Counted from the first letter of the stretch, positions 16,257 through 26,220 are shown. The stretch is DNA of 64,000 nucleotides from Leptospira kemamanensis (GCF_004769665.1 NZ_RQGG01000019.1:62001-126000), one strand, 5' to 3'. Translations and numbers: made by a program. Notes: generated by a model from the sequence alone, not told the origin.

Positions 16257-16901
16257 TTACGTAGGTTTACGTTTCTGATTCACTATCCTTTGGAAATCAG
16301 AGATATTGTGAATAACAATTTTGTCCGGGTAGAGGTCAAGTTTTCCAGTTTTTACATATTGCATGAGGACTTTTTGGACTTCGCCCACAGGTTGGGCACA
16401 CCAATTAGCGATGTCATCTACCGTAGCCGAAAGGATGATTTCGTTATAAACATCATTATTGTATTGCTTCTCGTATAACATCACAAAGACGTCACATACT
16501 TTTCCTACAATGTCATCCATAAGTAAGATCATCAGGCGTCTTTTTTGGTCATAAATACGGAAGGAAAAAATATGTAATAATTTCATCGCAAGAGCAGGGT
16601 TTTTTGTCATCAGCATCTCAAAGTTTGCACGATTGAAATTGAGGGCTTTGACTTCTGTGACCGCAATGGCAGTGGCAGACCTGGGTTGTTCTTCTAAAAT
16701 AGCCATCTCTCCTAAGATATCACCTGCTTCTAAAACATCTAAGGTTTTTATGCTTGTTCCAATGGTTTTTGTGATTTTGACTTTTCCTTCTTTGATGAGG
16801 TAAAAATCATTCCCAGGTTCATATTCACAAAATAAAACTTCGTTTGGTTGGAAGACCTTTCCAAATTTTCCAAACATTGCTTCTAACATTTGGTCGTTCA
16901 C
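16257..16901 (-). CDS. Cyclic-nucleotide-binding (Crp/Fnr-like) regulator
   Basis: 214 aa. The N-terminal cNMP-binding barrel shows [28 protein letters not shown] (phosphate-binding cassette with conserved Glu and Arg) and the long C-helix. The C-terminal part ([19 protein letters not shown]) looks like the helix-turn-helix of Crp family members, but it is divergent. The start is GTG 16901. Its G is shared with the TAG stop of the upstream gene, and AGGAGG lies 6 nt before. It may respond to the product of the class III cyclase in this window. Confidence 0.82.
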   Translation of the reverse strand: MNDQMLEAMFGKFGKVFQPNEVLFCEYEPGNDFYLIKEGKVKITKTIGTSIKTLDVLEAGDILGEMAILEEQPRSATAIAVTEVKALNFNRANFEMLMTKNPALAMKLLHIFSFRIYDQKRRLMILLMDDIVGKVCDVFVMLYEKQYNNDVYNEIILSATVDDIANWCAQPVGEVQKVLMQYVKTGKLDLYPDKIVIHNISDFQRIVNQKRKPT

Positions 16902-18022
16902 TATCTTCCTCCTTTGAGTTTGGATTTGGCATCTTCTGAGATACTGTCATCCATCGGAGGCATTTGTGTTACTTTTTGGAAAAGTTGTTTTGCTTTTTCT
17001 TTGTCCCCTGAGGCTTCCGTAGCAAGAGCCAAATGGTAAAGGTTCTCTTTGAGCAGTAGTCCTTTTGGGTAACGTTTGATAAAATTAGAAAAATGAGAAA
17101 TGGCACTTGGATAGTCTTTGGATTTAAAACTAGATTTTCCCATGTAAAAAAGAGAATTTTCCACAAACTGTTCTTCTTCTTGGGTAACGGAGTCAGTGCG
17201 TTCCGAAACCATTTTAAAGAGAGCAATGGCATCCGCATACTTTCCTGCATTCATGAGAGTTGATGCTTTGTCATACTGAGAAAGGATGGAGTTAGGATCC
17301 ACACTGGATGTTGTGCTTGAGGCAGGCACTGCCATAGTTTTTAACATCTCTTGCAGTTTGCCCGTTTGAGATCCTGGTTCTGGTTTGTAAACTAACTCTT
17401 GTATGGTGAGAGGGAATGGTGTTTTTTTACGAGCCAAATCGATGAGTTGTTTGGCACGGTCTATGTACATTCCGTCCGGATAATGTTGGATGTATTTTTC
17501 AAAAGCATATGCTGCGTGTTCGAAGTTTCCATTTTTATAAAATACTTCGGCCACATTCATGAGTTCAAACGCAGGGTTCTTTGCTTCCCCTTGTCCGAGG
17601 ATTTCCCTAACTTGTCTGTGCACTTGCCGCAGTTGGCTTGAGAACACTTTGAGCATTTTGATGATGAGATGGGTTTTGTCTGAGACAAATTTTTCGAATT
17701 CGGGCACTTTGAAGACAAGAACTGTCGCCGCTCCGATCACTTGTGCCGTTTCTTCTCTGGGATAACGACCAATGGCACTCTTTACACCGAAAAACTCACC
17801 GAGTTTGACATCCTCTTTGAGTTCCACACCATTGATATTGGTATAAGTTAGTACAACTCGGCCTTTTTGTAGTACAAAGATATCCTCTGCCTTATCTTTC
17901 TCGAAGTAGACAATCGAACCACCTTTGTAATTTCGTACTATAGGACCTGACAACTCATCCCTCGCTTGGGCTTCATTTTCAAAAATTAGGTAAAAAAGCC
18001 AAACTCTTTTTGTAACCGACAC
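16901..18022 (-). CDS. Cyclic-nucleotide-binding protein with TPR repeats
   Basis: 373 aa. The N-terminal cNMP-binding domain (residues about 25-140) includes [34 protein letters not shown] and the C-helix. Tetratricopeptide-type repeats follow: [20 protein letters not shown], then [20 protein letters not shown] and [18 protein letters not shown]. There is no DNA-binding domain, so it is more likely a sensor or scaffold than a transcription factor. The GTG start at 18022 overlaps the amidohydrolase end by 44 nt and is uncertain. The stop overlaps the start of the next cNMP gene by one base. Confidence 0.8.
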   Translation of the reverse strand: MSVTKRVWLFYLIFENEAQARDELSGPIVRNYKGGSIVYFEKDKAEDIFVLQKGRVVLTYTNINGVELKEDVKLGEFFGVKSAIGRYPREETAQVIGAATVLVFKVPEFEKFVSDKTHLIIKMLKVFSSQLRQVHRQVREILGQGEAKNPAFELMNVAEVFYKNGNFEHAAYAFEKYIQHYPDGMYIDRAKQLIDLARKKTPFPLTIQELVYKPEPGSQTGKLQEMLKTMAVPASSTTSSVDPNSILSQYDKASTLMNAGKYADAIALFKMVSERTDSVTQEEEQFVENSLFYMGKSSFKSKDYPSAISHFSNFIKRYPKGLLLKENLYHLALATEASGDKEKAKQLFQKVTQMPPMDDSISEDAKSKLKGGR

Positions 18023-19208
18023 TGTCAGAAACTTGTTTCATGAGTTTTTTTGGCGAACCTGCTACCAACATGTTTTTCCCATCGATCGAAAATTCTTCTG
18101 TACCCAATCCAAACTCTTGGAAGAGTGACAAAAATTCAACGGATCCATAAATAGGATAACCATCAATCACAACCAAATCAATGTGTTTCCAATTTAAATC
18201 GGATACATTCAGTTCAGAAGATTTTTTTCCATCATTCACAACCACAAAATCACAACTCAGACCAGGCATAAGAGAATTTGGATTTCCCTTTCGAAATGCT
18301 TTTCTTGGATTTTCCGTAATCATTTGGAATAATGTTTCTTCGGGTAACTCTTCACCGTATAATCCAAAATAAATGGATTTTGCTGTTTTTAGTTCCTCTA
18401 ATAAATGATTGGATCCACTTGGGGAAGAATCTGTCCCCAAACAAACGTTAACTCCTCTTTCTAAAAAGAGTTTGATGTTGGTAGTTTTACCAAAGATATG
18501 AAGGTTAGAAGTAGGGCACCAAACAACTGAGGCGGCTTTTTCTGCGATTTTATCTGCTTCTTTTGGACCAAATGGCAAACAATGGACTAAAACAGAATGA
18601 GGCCCTAGAGCATCCATCTTTTCTAACATACGAAGTGATTGTTTAGAATCATCATCTAATCCTTCTGCAAGATGAGTCACAAAAGGAAGGTTTGCATGTT
18701 CTGCCATTCGGTATTCTAATGCAGGACCTTCTCCCCAATTCAAACTATAATTTCCTACCGAATGTGCTAAGCTATAATCGGAAATCAATTTGACTGGTAA
18801 AATTCCACGGAATGGATTTTGAACAAAATGAGGAATGTGATCGAAGACAGATGTGACACCTGCAAATAGATTTTTATAAGCACCTAAGTAATATAAAATT
18901 TCAGGATCAATTTGTTGGCGTTCTGCAAAGACACCTGAACTTTTATACAAATTATCATAGGATAACCAAGATAGGTGTTTTTCTGTTCCACCTACTTTGG
19001 GTAAGTAACTAGCAAGAAGATGGTCGTGAGAATTGATAAAACCTGGATAGAGTTTTTTTCCAACTAAGGAAATGGTAAACATTTCTTTGTTAGTAGGAAT
19101 GGAGGACTCCATCTTTGTGATTTTTTCTCCAGAAAAAAGCAAATCCATGGTTTCCATTTTTCCATTCTGATAAAGGGATGCTGATTGTAGTAGAATGGGT
19201 CTTGTCAT
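17979..19208 (-). CDS. Metal-dependent amidohydrolase (cytosine deaminase-like superfamily)
   Basis: 409 aa. The order of metal and catalytic motifs is complete: PGFINSHDHLLA (HxH), FVTHLAEG (third His with Glu), VLVHCLPFGP (His) and CLGTDSSPSGSNHLLEEL (catalytic Asp). This matches deaminases and chlorohydrolases of the amidohydrolase superfamily. The substrate is unknown. The ATG overlaps the stop of the M23 peptidase gene by 4 nt (ATGA). It sits within a leftward operon. Confidence 0.85.
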   Translation of the reverse strand: MTRPILLQSASLYQNGKMETMDLLFSGEKITKMESSIPTNKEMFTISLVGKKLYPGFINSHDHLLASYLPKVGGTEKHLSWLSYDNLYKSSGVFAERQQIDPEILYYLGAYKNLFAGVTSVFDHIPHFVQNPFRGILPVKLISDYSLAHSVGNYSLNWGEGPALEYRMAEHANLPFVTHLAEGLDDDSKQSLRMLEKMDALGPHSVLVHCLPFGPKEADKIAEKAASVVWCPTSNLHIFGKTTNIKLFLERGVNVCLGTDSSPSGSNHLLEELKTAKSIYFGLYGEELPEETLFQMITENPRKAFRKGNPNSLMPGLSCDFVVVNDGKKSSELNVSDLNWKHIDLVVIDGYPIYGSVEFLSLFQEFGLGTEEFSIDGKNMLVAGSPKKLMKQVSDSVGYKKSLAFLPNF

Positions 19209-19846
19209 TCAGCGCCCCGTTCTAAAACCAATTCGGGATTTAAAATGGATTTGTTTTGGTTGATTTGAAAATAAAGTCCTTTGTCTTTGGCAAGGATTCC
19301 CAATCGATCTTTTGTTTTCACTTGTTGTCCTTCTGTGACTTGAATCCTTTCTAAATTTCCATAAACCGAATAGAGTCCATTTTCATGTTCCAAAATCACA
19401 AAATTTTCATACCCATCCATGTAATCCGCGTGAACTACTTTCCCACTGGCGCTTGCTCGAACGAGAGAGGAATTTCCTCTACGGAATTGTATGCCTTTGT
19501 ATGGGTCATAGGTGAGTTCAGAGAATTTTTTTTGCACTTTTTCTTTGGGATGAAGAGGATAAGCGAATCGTTCCTTTACCTTGGTATCTGCAGAAAGGGT
19601 GATGGATTCTTTGGAACCGGGAATTCGTAATTTTTCGTTTTCGTATAAATTTTCTGTGATGGTCCTTCCGTTTAACTTTGCCAAGGCATCGGGAGATACC
19701 TTCATTTTGCGGGCAATGCCATACCAAGAATCACCTTTCATGACTCTGTATGTAGTCGGAGGAATGGATTTGGGATTTTGTTTGGAAACAAGGGGAAAAC
19801 CAATCCAAAAGAAACAAAATAGAAGGGTAAGAAGGTGTTTTCGCAT
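19205..19846 (-). CDS. LysM + M23-type envelope peptidase
   Basis: 213 aa from MRKHLLTLLFCFFWIGFP, a signal peptide. A LysM repeat follows (YRVMKGDSWYGIARKMKVSPDAL... NEKLRIP). The C-terminal M23/LytM-like part includes IQFRRGNSSLVRASASGKVV and NFVILEHENGLYSVYGNL. The first HxxxD zinc ligands of active M23 enzymes are not evident (GIQFRRG replaces GxDIxA), and the final HxH is absent. It may therefore be a non-catalytic, EnvC/NlpD-like activator. An upstream in-frame ATG at 19930 runs through the fusA terminator and was rejected. Confidence 0.8.
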   Translation of the reverse strand: MRKHLLTLLFCFFWIGFPLVSKQNPKSIPPTTYRVMKGDSWYGIARKMKVSPDALAKLNGRTITENLYENEKLRIPGSKESITLSADTKVKERFAYPLHPKEKVQKKFSELTYDPYKGIQFRRGNSSLVRASASGKVVHADYMDGYENFVILEHENGLYSVYGNLERIQVTEGQQVKTKDRLGILAKDKGLYFQINQNKSILNPELVLERGAE

Positions 19847-19893
19847 ACAATCCCTAAGGCAAGTATCGACATGAAAAAGAGAGAGGGCAATAA

Positions 19894-19917
19894 AAAAGGC
19901 GGGAGAACCCGCCTTTT
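19894..19917 (-). terminator. Rho-independent terminator of fusA
   Basis: AAAAGGCGGG (19894-19903) and CCCGCCTTTT (19908-19917) form a strong stem with a 4-nt loop, and T-runs lie on both sides. It lies about 30 nt after the fusA stop and would work best on the minus strand. Confidence 0.88.
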
Positions 19918-19947
19918 CCAAAGAGAACAAAACTAAAAAACGAAGTT

Positions 19948-22065
19948 TTACTCTTCGTCTTTGTTGTTGACTTTGTATTTTTTCATCAGCTCTTCTGCTA
20001 CGTTTCTTGGAACAGGAGCATACTTGGAGAATTCCATAGCAAACTCTGCTTTTCCTTGGGTAGAAGAACGAAGCACAGTAGAGTATCCAAACATATCAGC
20101 AAGAGGAACTTCTGCTTCAATTTTAGCATAACCGTTCTCTTCAGTTGTGTTTAAGATCATACCACGTCTTTGGTTTACAGACGCAAGGATCGCACCTTGG
20201 AATTCTGTTGGTCCTTCTACTTCTACGCGCATGATTGGCTCGAGGATGATGGGTGCCGCTTTGGAAAAACCTTGGCGGAATCCGTAACGAGCTCCAATCT
20301 GGAATGCCATATCAGATGAATCCACATCATGGTAAGCACCATCATTGATTACACAACGAACTCCGATGATAGGGAATCCGATGAGAGATCCTCTCTCTAA
20401 ACAAGAACGGAAACCTTTATCACAAGATCCGATGTATTCGCGAGGGATGGATCCACCCACGATTTTATCTACGAATTCGTAATCTTTTCCTTCTTCTTGT
20501 GGGATTGGTTCAATGTAACCAGCCACACGAGAGAACTGACCTTGACCACCCGTTTGTTTTTTATGAGTGTAATCAAATTCTGCTGATTTTGTGATGGTTT
20601 CACGGTAAGCTACTTGCGGTGCTCCCGTTACTAAATCCACACCATACTCACGTTTCATCCTTTCGATGTAAACTTCAAGGTGGAGTTCTCCCATCCCTTT
20701 GATGATGGTTTGGCCAGATTCTTTATCAATTTCTGTTTGGAAGGTTGGGTCTTCTTTTGTGAATCGGTTGAGAGCCTTCGCAAGGTTTGGAAGTTGTTTT
20801 GACTCTTTACATTCGATGGTTAAAGAGATCACCGGATTCGGAACAAACATAGACTCCATCGTGAGTTTTGTTTTTCCATCAGTGAATGTATCCCCTGATG
20901 CACAATCGATACCAAATAGAGCAACGATATCTCCCGCTTCCGCTTTGGAAATATCTTCCATTTCATTGGAGTGCATACGAACAAGACGACCAATGTTGTG
21001 GCGTTTGTTGTTAGATGAATTGTAAATCGTCATCCCTTTTTCGAGTCTACCTTGGTAAACACGAACGTAAGTTAACTGACCGTAACGTCCGTCTTCCAAT
21101 TTGAAGGCAAGACATACTAATGGTTTTTCTGGATCAGAATCCAAAATGAGTTCGTTTTCTTCGTTTCCAATCTCTTTTGCTGTGTTTTCTACATCATAAG
21201 GAGATGCAAGGTAGTCTGCTACTCCATCCAGAAGTCTTTGAACTCCTTTATTTTTGAAGGCAGAACCCATAAACACAGGAACAAATTTAAGTGCAAGAAC
21301 ACCGCGACGGATTGCTTCTTTGACACGAGCTTCAGAAGGAGTTCCTTCTAACATCTCTTCTGTGAGTTCGTCACTGAAGAGTGACACTGCATCGAGAAGG
21401 GCCTCACGTTTTTCGTTCGCTTGGTCTTTTAGTTCCTCTGGGATGTCAGTGATTTTGATATCTTGTCCGTTAGGACCTTCAAAATAATACGCTTTCATTT
21501 CCACGAGGTCTACAATCCCTTTCAGATCGTTTTCGAGTCCGATAGGAAGTTGTACAGCGTGGGCATTGAGGTGGAGTTTTTCACGGAGTTGATCGATCAC
21601 TCTCCATGGGTTTGCACCTGTTCTGTCGAGTTTGTTGATAAAGGCAACACGTGGAACGTTGTAACGTTTCATTTGGCGGTCAACGGTGATAGACTGAGAC
21701 TGAACTCCCGCTACACCACAAAGAACCATAATCGCCGAGTCAAGGACACGAAGGGAACGTTCTACTTCGATCGTGAAGTCTACGTGGCCCGGAGTATCAA
21801 TGATGTTGATCGTGATGTCTTTCCAAGTGGCATACGTTGCCGCTGACTGGATCGTGATCCCTCTTTCTCTTTCGAGGTCCATACTGTCCATAGTGGCACC
21901 CACACCGTCTTTTCCACGTACTTCGTGGATGGCGTGGATTTTGTTCGTATAAAATAAAATACGTTCAGTAAGAGTTGTCTTTCCAGAGTCAATGTGGGCA
22001 GAGATTCCGATATTACGGATTCTATCCAATTTAGGGTCGCGTTTAGTTTCTGTCGCAGAGGTCAT
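19948..22065 (-). CDS. fusA: Elongation factor G, mitochondrial EF-G1-like (spdEFG1)
   Basis: 705 aa translocation GTPase. G motifs: [15 protein letters not shown] (G1), [10 protein letters not shown] (G2), DTPGHVD (G3), NKLDR (G4). The serine in [25 protein letters not shown] and [22 protein letters not shown] closely follow animal mitochondrial EF-G1 rather than E. coli FusA. This fits the spirochete/planctomycete EF-G1 type specialised for translocation, with a second EF-G for recycling elsewhere in the genome. Domains II-V are complete. GAGG precedes the ATG, and TAGAAT preceded by TG (extended -10) lies about 40 nt upstream. It is not in a str operon. Confidence 0.95.
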   Translation of the reverse strand: MTSATETKRDPKLDRIRNIGISAHIDSGKTTLTERILFYTNKIHAIHEVRGKDGVGATMDSMDLERERGITIQSAATYATWKDITINIIDTPGHVDFTIEVERSLRVLDSAIMVLCGVAGVQSQSITVDRQMKRYNVPRVAFINKLDRTGANPWRVIDQLREKLHLNAHAVQLPIGLENDLKGIVDLVEMKAYYFEGPNGQDIKITDIPEELKDQANEKREALLDAVSLFSDELTEEMLEGTPSEARVKEAIRRGVLALKFVPVFMGSAFKNKGVQRLLDGVADYLASPYDVENTAKEIGNEENELILDSDPEKPLVCLAFKLEDGRYGQLTYVRVYQGRLEKGMTIYNSSNNKRHNIGRLVRMHSNEMEDISKAEAGDIVALFGIDCASGDTFTDGKTKLTMESMFVPNPVISLTIECKESKQLPNLAKALNRFTKEDPTFQTEIDKESGQTIIKGMGELHLEVYIERMKREYGVDLVTGAPQVAYRETITKSAEFDYTHKKQTGGQGQFSRVAGYIEPIPQEEGKDYEFVDKIVGGSIPREYIGSCDKGFRSCLERGSLIGFPIIGVRCVINDGAYHDVDSSDMAFQIGARYGFRQGFSKAAPIILEPIMRVEVEGPTEFQGAILASVNQRRGMILNTTEENGYAKIEAEVPLADMFGYSTVLRSSTQGKAEFAMEFSKYAPVPRNVAEELMKKYKVNNKDEE

Positions 22066-22191
22066 ATTTTCCTCAAAAATAAGGTTAAAGTTGAATTGAT
22101 TCTACCAAAATCTGAGATGGACTGCGTTTGTAAAGTACTTGGGATTTTTGCTTAGAGGGAAAATCCTGGAGAAAGTAGAGAATAGGGAAAT

Positions 22192-23718
22192 ATGCCAATC
22201 GCTCGTTTCAAACGATTTTTTAAAACCTTGTCATTTGCCCGTGTGGTATGTCTGGGTTTTTTTGCGGCCATTATTTTTGGCTCCCTTGCCCTCTATATTT
22301 CTGAGGAGGCGGAGTTGTCGTATGTGGATAGTCTCTACCTCTCGGCTTCCTCGATTTGTGTGACGGGTCTTTCTCCCGTCCCCCTTTCGGGACTCAACCA
22401 TTCCACCCATTGGATCATGTTATTTCTCATCCAACTGGGGGGCCTCGGAATCATCAGTTTTACCGTGATCGTTGGATTTCTCATCTCCAAAGGGATTTCT
22501 AGAAATGCGCGCTTTAATGCCTTTGTCGGTGCGGCCATCGACACCCAAGCGGAAACGGAGTCATTGGAAACCAATGAAGTGAACCGGATTTTGCTTTCGG
22601 TCATCAACATCTCTTTCACACTCGAAATCTTAGGAGCCATCGGTTTGTATCTTCACATGCCAGAAGGTGTGGAAGGGGAAAATACTCGTTGGTTTTATTC
22701 TCTTTTTACAGCTGTCTCTTCTTTTAATAATGCTGGTTTTTCGATCACGGATGATTTAAGTGCACTGCGTCTGGATCCATTTTCCCTCTATATTGTTTCT
22801 GGACTTGTGATCTTTGGAGGGATTGGATTTCCTGTGATCATATTACTGGAAAAGATTTTACTTACTATTTTTGTTCGTATTGTTTACCGGATTGAAGTCC
22901 TCGCAGAGACCTTGATGATGGAGAAAGCATTAAAAACTGGAAATGTACCACGGTTTTTATTATTACCAGCTCAGTTTTCTGCCATATTAGAAAATCGAAT
23001 CGAAGAATATAACAAACACTTACGAGGAGAAACAACTCGGATCCAATCCAAGCTGTTGGTGTACGGATCGTTCGCTTTACTTCTTTTTGGTTTTGTTGGA
23101 ATCTATTTTTTAGAAAGAAGTAATCCTCATACATTTCATAATTTAGAATTTGTGGATAAAATTTCGAATGCGTTTTTTATGTCGGTATGTTCTAGAACAG
23201 CTGGTTTTTCCACGATGGACTTAGGCCATTTGAATGATGCCACTGTCATCATTATCACCGTACTCATGTTTATCGGTGGTGGTCCCCAAGGAACAGCAGG
23301 TGGTATTAAAATTACCACCTTTGTTTTGTTACTCGCGTATTTAAAAAACGTAATCCAACCCTCCAAACCAGTCATGTTATTCGGAGAAACGGTATCCAAA
23401 AATTCCGTGGCAGTTGCGATTCGAGTTTATTTTTTAGCAACGGTTTCTCTTGCATTTGTATTCATTTTACTCGGGATTTTAGACCAAAATCAACATTCCT
23501 TACATGTGATTTTCTTTGAATTGATTTCTTCCTTTTCCACTGTTGGTTTTAGTTTGAATCTAACTTCCCAATTAGGTGATATTGAAAAACTATTTTATGC
23601 AGCAGTGATGTATGTAGGACGTGTTGGAATTTTTACGGTTCTCATTGCGGCAACCGGCCATTCTGGTGTTCCAAAAATGGGAACGGTGGATGACGGCGTA
23701 AAAATCCAAGTTGGGTAA
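22192..23718 (+). CDS. Trk/Ktr-type potassium transporter, membrane subunit
   Basis: 508 aa with about ten membrane segments and the four selectivity-filter repeats of TrkH/KtrB/HKT proteins: SSICVTGLSP, SSFNNAGFSI, SVCSRTAGFSTMD and SSFSTVGFSL. All four filter glycines are present. IGGGPQGTAGGIKITT is the conserved segment after the third pore. It imports K+ with Na+ or H+. A cytoplasmic TrkA/KtrA partner is not encoded next to it. It is divergent from fusA across 126 bp. Confidence 0.92.
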   Translation: MPIARFKRFFKTLSFARVVCLGFFAAIIFGSLALYISEEAELSYVDSLYLSASSICVTGLSPVPLSGLNHSTHWIMLFLIQLGGLGIISFTVIVGFLISKGISRNARFNAFVGAAIDTQAETESLETNEVNRILLSVINISFTLEILGAIGLYLHMPEGVEGENTRWFYSLFTAVSSFNNAGFSITDDLSALRLDPFSLYIVSGLVIFGGIGFPVIILLEKILLTIFVRIVYRIEVLAETLMMEKALKTGNVPRFLLLPAQFSAILENRIEEYNKHLRGETTRIQSKLLVYGSFALLLFGFVGIYFLERSNPHTFHNLEFVDKISNAFFMSVCSRTAGFSTMDLGHLNDATVIIITVLMFIGGGPQGTAGGIKITTFVLLLAYLKNVIQPSKPVMLFGETVSKNSVAVAIRVYFLATVSLAFVFILLGILDQNQHSLHVIFFELISSFSTVGFSLNLTSQLGDIEKLFYAAVMYVGRVGIFTVLIAATGHSGVPKMGTVDDGVKIQVG

Positions 23719-23772
23719 AATGGAACAAAAAAGCAGTTTTAGTAATTTTAGGTACAAGAAGGATTGGTAGTT

Positions 23773-24792
23773 GTGAAAATGACGTTCAAAGATATTTTGC
23801 TTTCGAAGTGGAAATCCCCAAATCTGAGCCCAGAAGAAACTCAGTTTGAGGCAGAAAAAAAAGAAAAGAAACATAAACTAAATCAAATGGAATCTCGATT
23901 GGAGACTCTTGAGATTCTGATTTCCAATGATAAATTAGAAGATGCAAATATTTTGATGAAATACCTTGTGTATGATTTGGTAAATTACTACCAATCTCTC
24001 AAAGGAAACAAACAAATCCCTTGGGACGGGGATTTGTCTACGTTTGTGATCCCTGAATCGAAAACAAAAGCATTTCAGTTCCTTTCTACCTATACAAAAG
24101 AAGAGATCACCGACGAATCGAAGTTCAACGATCTTTTCGAGTTTTGCCTATCGACCTATGATTTTTTAGTGAAGGAATCCAAAACAGAGTTTAAATCCAA
24201 ATGGTTCACAAGTTTGGATCATTTTAAATCCATTCGTAAAATTCGTATCATCTTCATCACGTCTGTCCTTTCTTTGACTCTGTTTGGTGTTTTTTATTAC
24301 CAATACAAATTCCCAGTGATGAAAGACCAATCCATCAAACTTTATAGTTTTGCCGACAAAGACCACCCACAAACATCGGAGTCGGCTATGGTTTCCTTAC
24401 CTGTATCCAAACAAAAAATTGGGGAATGGAATGAGTATGAATTTACCTTACCGGAAACAATGGCAAAATTTGGTGGGATTCGGATTGATCCGTTAGAACA
24501 AAGAGGGATTCATTTTGTTTTGGATGAGTTTCAAATTTTGGATGGTAAAGGGAAAAGCTTATATACCAAAAAAATCGTCGTAAGCCAAAACCTTCTCCCA
24601 GAAGATTACCAAGACTTTTTGAAAATCACTGATATCAAAACGGCAGGCAAACAACAACCTGGGGAACTTGTGGAAATGGTGACCACCGGTAGAGATCCAC
24701 AAATTCTTTTGGTTTTCCCACAAGTGGAAGGTGCCAAAACAATTAAGATGAAGATGAAATACATCGAAGCACATAAATTGAAGAAAAAATGA
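23773..24792 (+). CDS. Hypothetical single-span membrane protein
   Basis: About 339 aa. The N-terminal half is a charged, helical cytoplasmic region (EAEKKEKKHKLNQMESRLETLEIL). One membrane segment lies near residues 155-175 (IIFITSVLSLTLFGVFYY). The rest is an extracytoplasmic beta-rich domain (GEWNEYEFTLPETMAKFGGIRIDPLEQRG) resembling carbohydrate-binding jelly-roll segments, though not at a level to name. GTG 23773 is chosen because AAGGA lies 9 nt upstream; TTG 23764 and ATG 23779 are alternatives. It overlaps the next ATG by 4 nt, so it is translationally coupled to the UbiA gene. Confidence 0.65.
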   Translation: MKMTFKDILLSKWKSPNLSPEETQFEAEKKEKKHKLNQMESRLETLEILISNDKLEDANILMKYLVYDLVNYYQSLKGNKQIPWDGDLSTFVIPESKTKAFQFLSTYTKEEITDESKFNDLFEFCLSTYDFLVKESKTEFKSKWFTSLDHFKSIRKIRIIFITSVLSLTLFGVFYYQYKFPVMKDQSIKLYSFADKDHPQTSESAMVSLPVSKQKIGEWNEYEFTLPETMAKFGGIRIDPLEQRGIHFVLDEFQILDGKGKSLYTKKIVVSQNLLPEDYQDFLKITDIKTAGKQQPGELVEMVTTGRDPQILLVFPQVEGAKTIKMKMKYIEAHKLKKK

Positions 24793-25688
24793 TATATCTA
24801 TACCTAAAACTAATGAGGATCCCGCAGTGGATCAAAAATGTGATCTTATTTGCGGGACTGATTTTTTCAAAACGAATTTTTGATGTCCCATCTCTAACAA
24901 AAGTTTGTTTGGCGTTTTTGTTTTTTTCTTTGGTGGCAAGTTGTCAGTATGTATTCAACGATTTTCTCGACCAAAAAGAAGATGCAACACATCCTGAAAA
25001 AAAACACAGACCTCTTGCCAGTGGTGACTTAGATTCTGGGATCGCCCTTGCCATTACAGGGGTAATTTTACCCATTGCTCTCATTGGTTCTTATAAACTT
25101 TCTCCCATTTTCTTTTATCTCACGATCTTTTATTTATTATTCAATATGTTGTATAGTAAGGTTTTAAAACATATTGTAATCTTAGATGTAATGAGTATCT
25201 CCATTGGGTTTGTACTTCGTGCGATTGCGGGTGCCGTTGTCATTGGTGTTGAGTTTTCCCATTGGTTGTTACTTTGTACTTTTATGTTAGCTCTATTCTG
25301 GGGATTTTCCAAACGAAGAGGGGAAATCAATATCCTGAAAAACGAGGCAGGCAAACACCGAAAAATTTTAGAAGAGTATTCGATTGAATTTTTGGATTTG
25401 ATGATGGCGGTTGTTGCCACTTTAACTCTTGTTAGTTATGTGATGTATACAGTGAGTCCAGAAACGGCCAAAAGTTTAGGAACACCTTATATGGTGTATA
25501 CAGTGCCGATTGTGGTCTATGCGATTTTTCGTTCTCTCTATATTATCTACATCAAAAATATGGGCCATAACCCAACAAGGGCCATTCTGACAGATGTCAG
25601 TGTTCTTGTTTCGGGTGTGATTTGGTTAATACTCATCTTATTTTTAATGTTTGGGAACTTATCGGGCCAATCACCAGTCTACCAGTAG
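24789..25688 (+). CDS. UbiA-family prenyltransferase, decaprenyl-phosphate phosphoribosyltransferase-like
   Basis: 299 aa, polytopic. It carries YVFNDFLDQKEDATHPEKKH followed by RPLASG. The NDxxDxxxDxxHPxKxxRPxASG pattern is typical of the subgroup that adds phosphoribose to polyprenyl phosphate. RIPQWIKNVILFAGLIFS at the N-terminus also fits this subgroup (RPxQWxKNxxxFAPLxF). The likely product is a lipid-linked ribose donor for cell-surface glycan synthesis, but no epimerase or glycosyltransferase partners are adjacent. ATGA overlap with the preceding membrane protein. Confidence 0.82.
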   Translation: MIYLYLKLMRIPQWIKNVILFAGLIFSKRIFDVPSLTKVCLAFLFFSLVASCQYVFNDFLDQKEDATHPEKKHRPLASGDLDSGIALAITGVILPIALIGSYKLSPIFFYLTIFYLLFNMLYSKVLKHIVILDVMSISIGFVLRAIAGAVVIGVEFSHWLLLCTFMLALFWGFSKRRGEINILKNEAGKHRKILEEYSIEFLDLMMAVVATLTLVSYVMYTVSPETAKSLGTPYMVYTVPIVVYAIFRSLYIIYIKNMGHNPTRAILTDVSVLVSGVIWLILILFLMFGNLSGQSPVYQ

Positions 25689-25690
25689 AG

Positions 25691-26203
25691 ATGATGAAAT
25701 TCTGGAAACAGTTGCCTTATGGTTGGAAGGTCGTATTTGCCTTTGTTTTCTTTTTTTCAACGACCCTGGGCTTTGCCTATTTCAAAGCAAGAGATACAAG
25801 ACCTAGTATCCCAATAGAAGCCTTAGCGACCACTCCAACGGAGGCCAATTCCTGGAAAGGCCATCCCAAGGTAGTCTATTTTTGGGCGACTTGGTGTACG
25901 GTTTGTAAGGCCTACGCCCCCATCCTCGAAGCCAATTTGAAGTTTTTGCCAAAAGATACGATGTTTTTGTCGGTTTTGGAATCTGAGGATTCGGACGAGA
26001 TGAAAGAGATGTTTGCCAATCTTTCTAAAGATAGTTCTCGTCCCCTATACACAGCAGACTATCGGATGTTAAAAGAGTGGAGGGTTTCTGCTTATCCCAC
26101 TACCTTATTTTTGAATGGAGAGGGAAAGGTTGTATTTGCCGATTCTGGAATTCTGAGTCCCATTGGATTTTGGATCCGCACTTTTCTTTTGCGATTCTTT
26201 TAA
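25691..26203 (+). CDS. Membrane-anchored thioredoxin-like protein
   Basis: About 170 aa. An N-terminal membrane segment (VVFAFVFFFSTTLGFAYF) precedes a TlpA/ResA-type thioredoxin domain with YFWATWCTVCKAYAP (CTVC active site) and the cis-Pro segment RVSAYPTTLFL. It acts outside the cytoplasmic membrane as a thiol oxidoreductase, perhaps for cytochrome or envelope protein cysteines. ATG 25691 or the next ATG (25694) follows the UbiA stop by 2-5 nt, so the two are one transcription unit. Confidence 0.82.
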   Translation: MMKFWKQLPYGWKVVFAFVFFFSTTLGFAYFKARDTRPSIPIEALATTPTEANSWKGHPKVVYFWATWCTVCKAYAPILEANLKFLPKDTMFLSVLESEDSDEMKEMFANLSKDSSRPLYTADYRMLKEWRVSAYPTTLFLNGEGKVVFADSGILSPIGFWIRTFLLRFF

Positions 26204-26220
26204 AATGTCGATAGTATAAC

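Noticed and set aside
19847..19930. Extra 28 residues on the M23-like protein
   Set aside because: They would be translated from the fusA terminator hairpin; the signal peptide begins at 19846.
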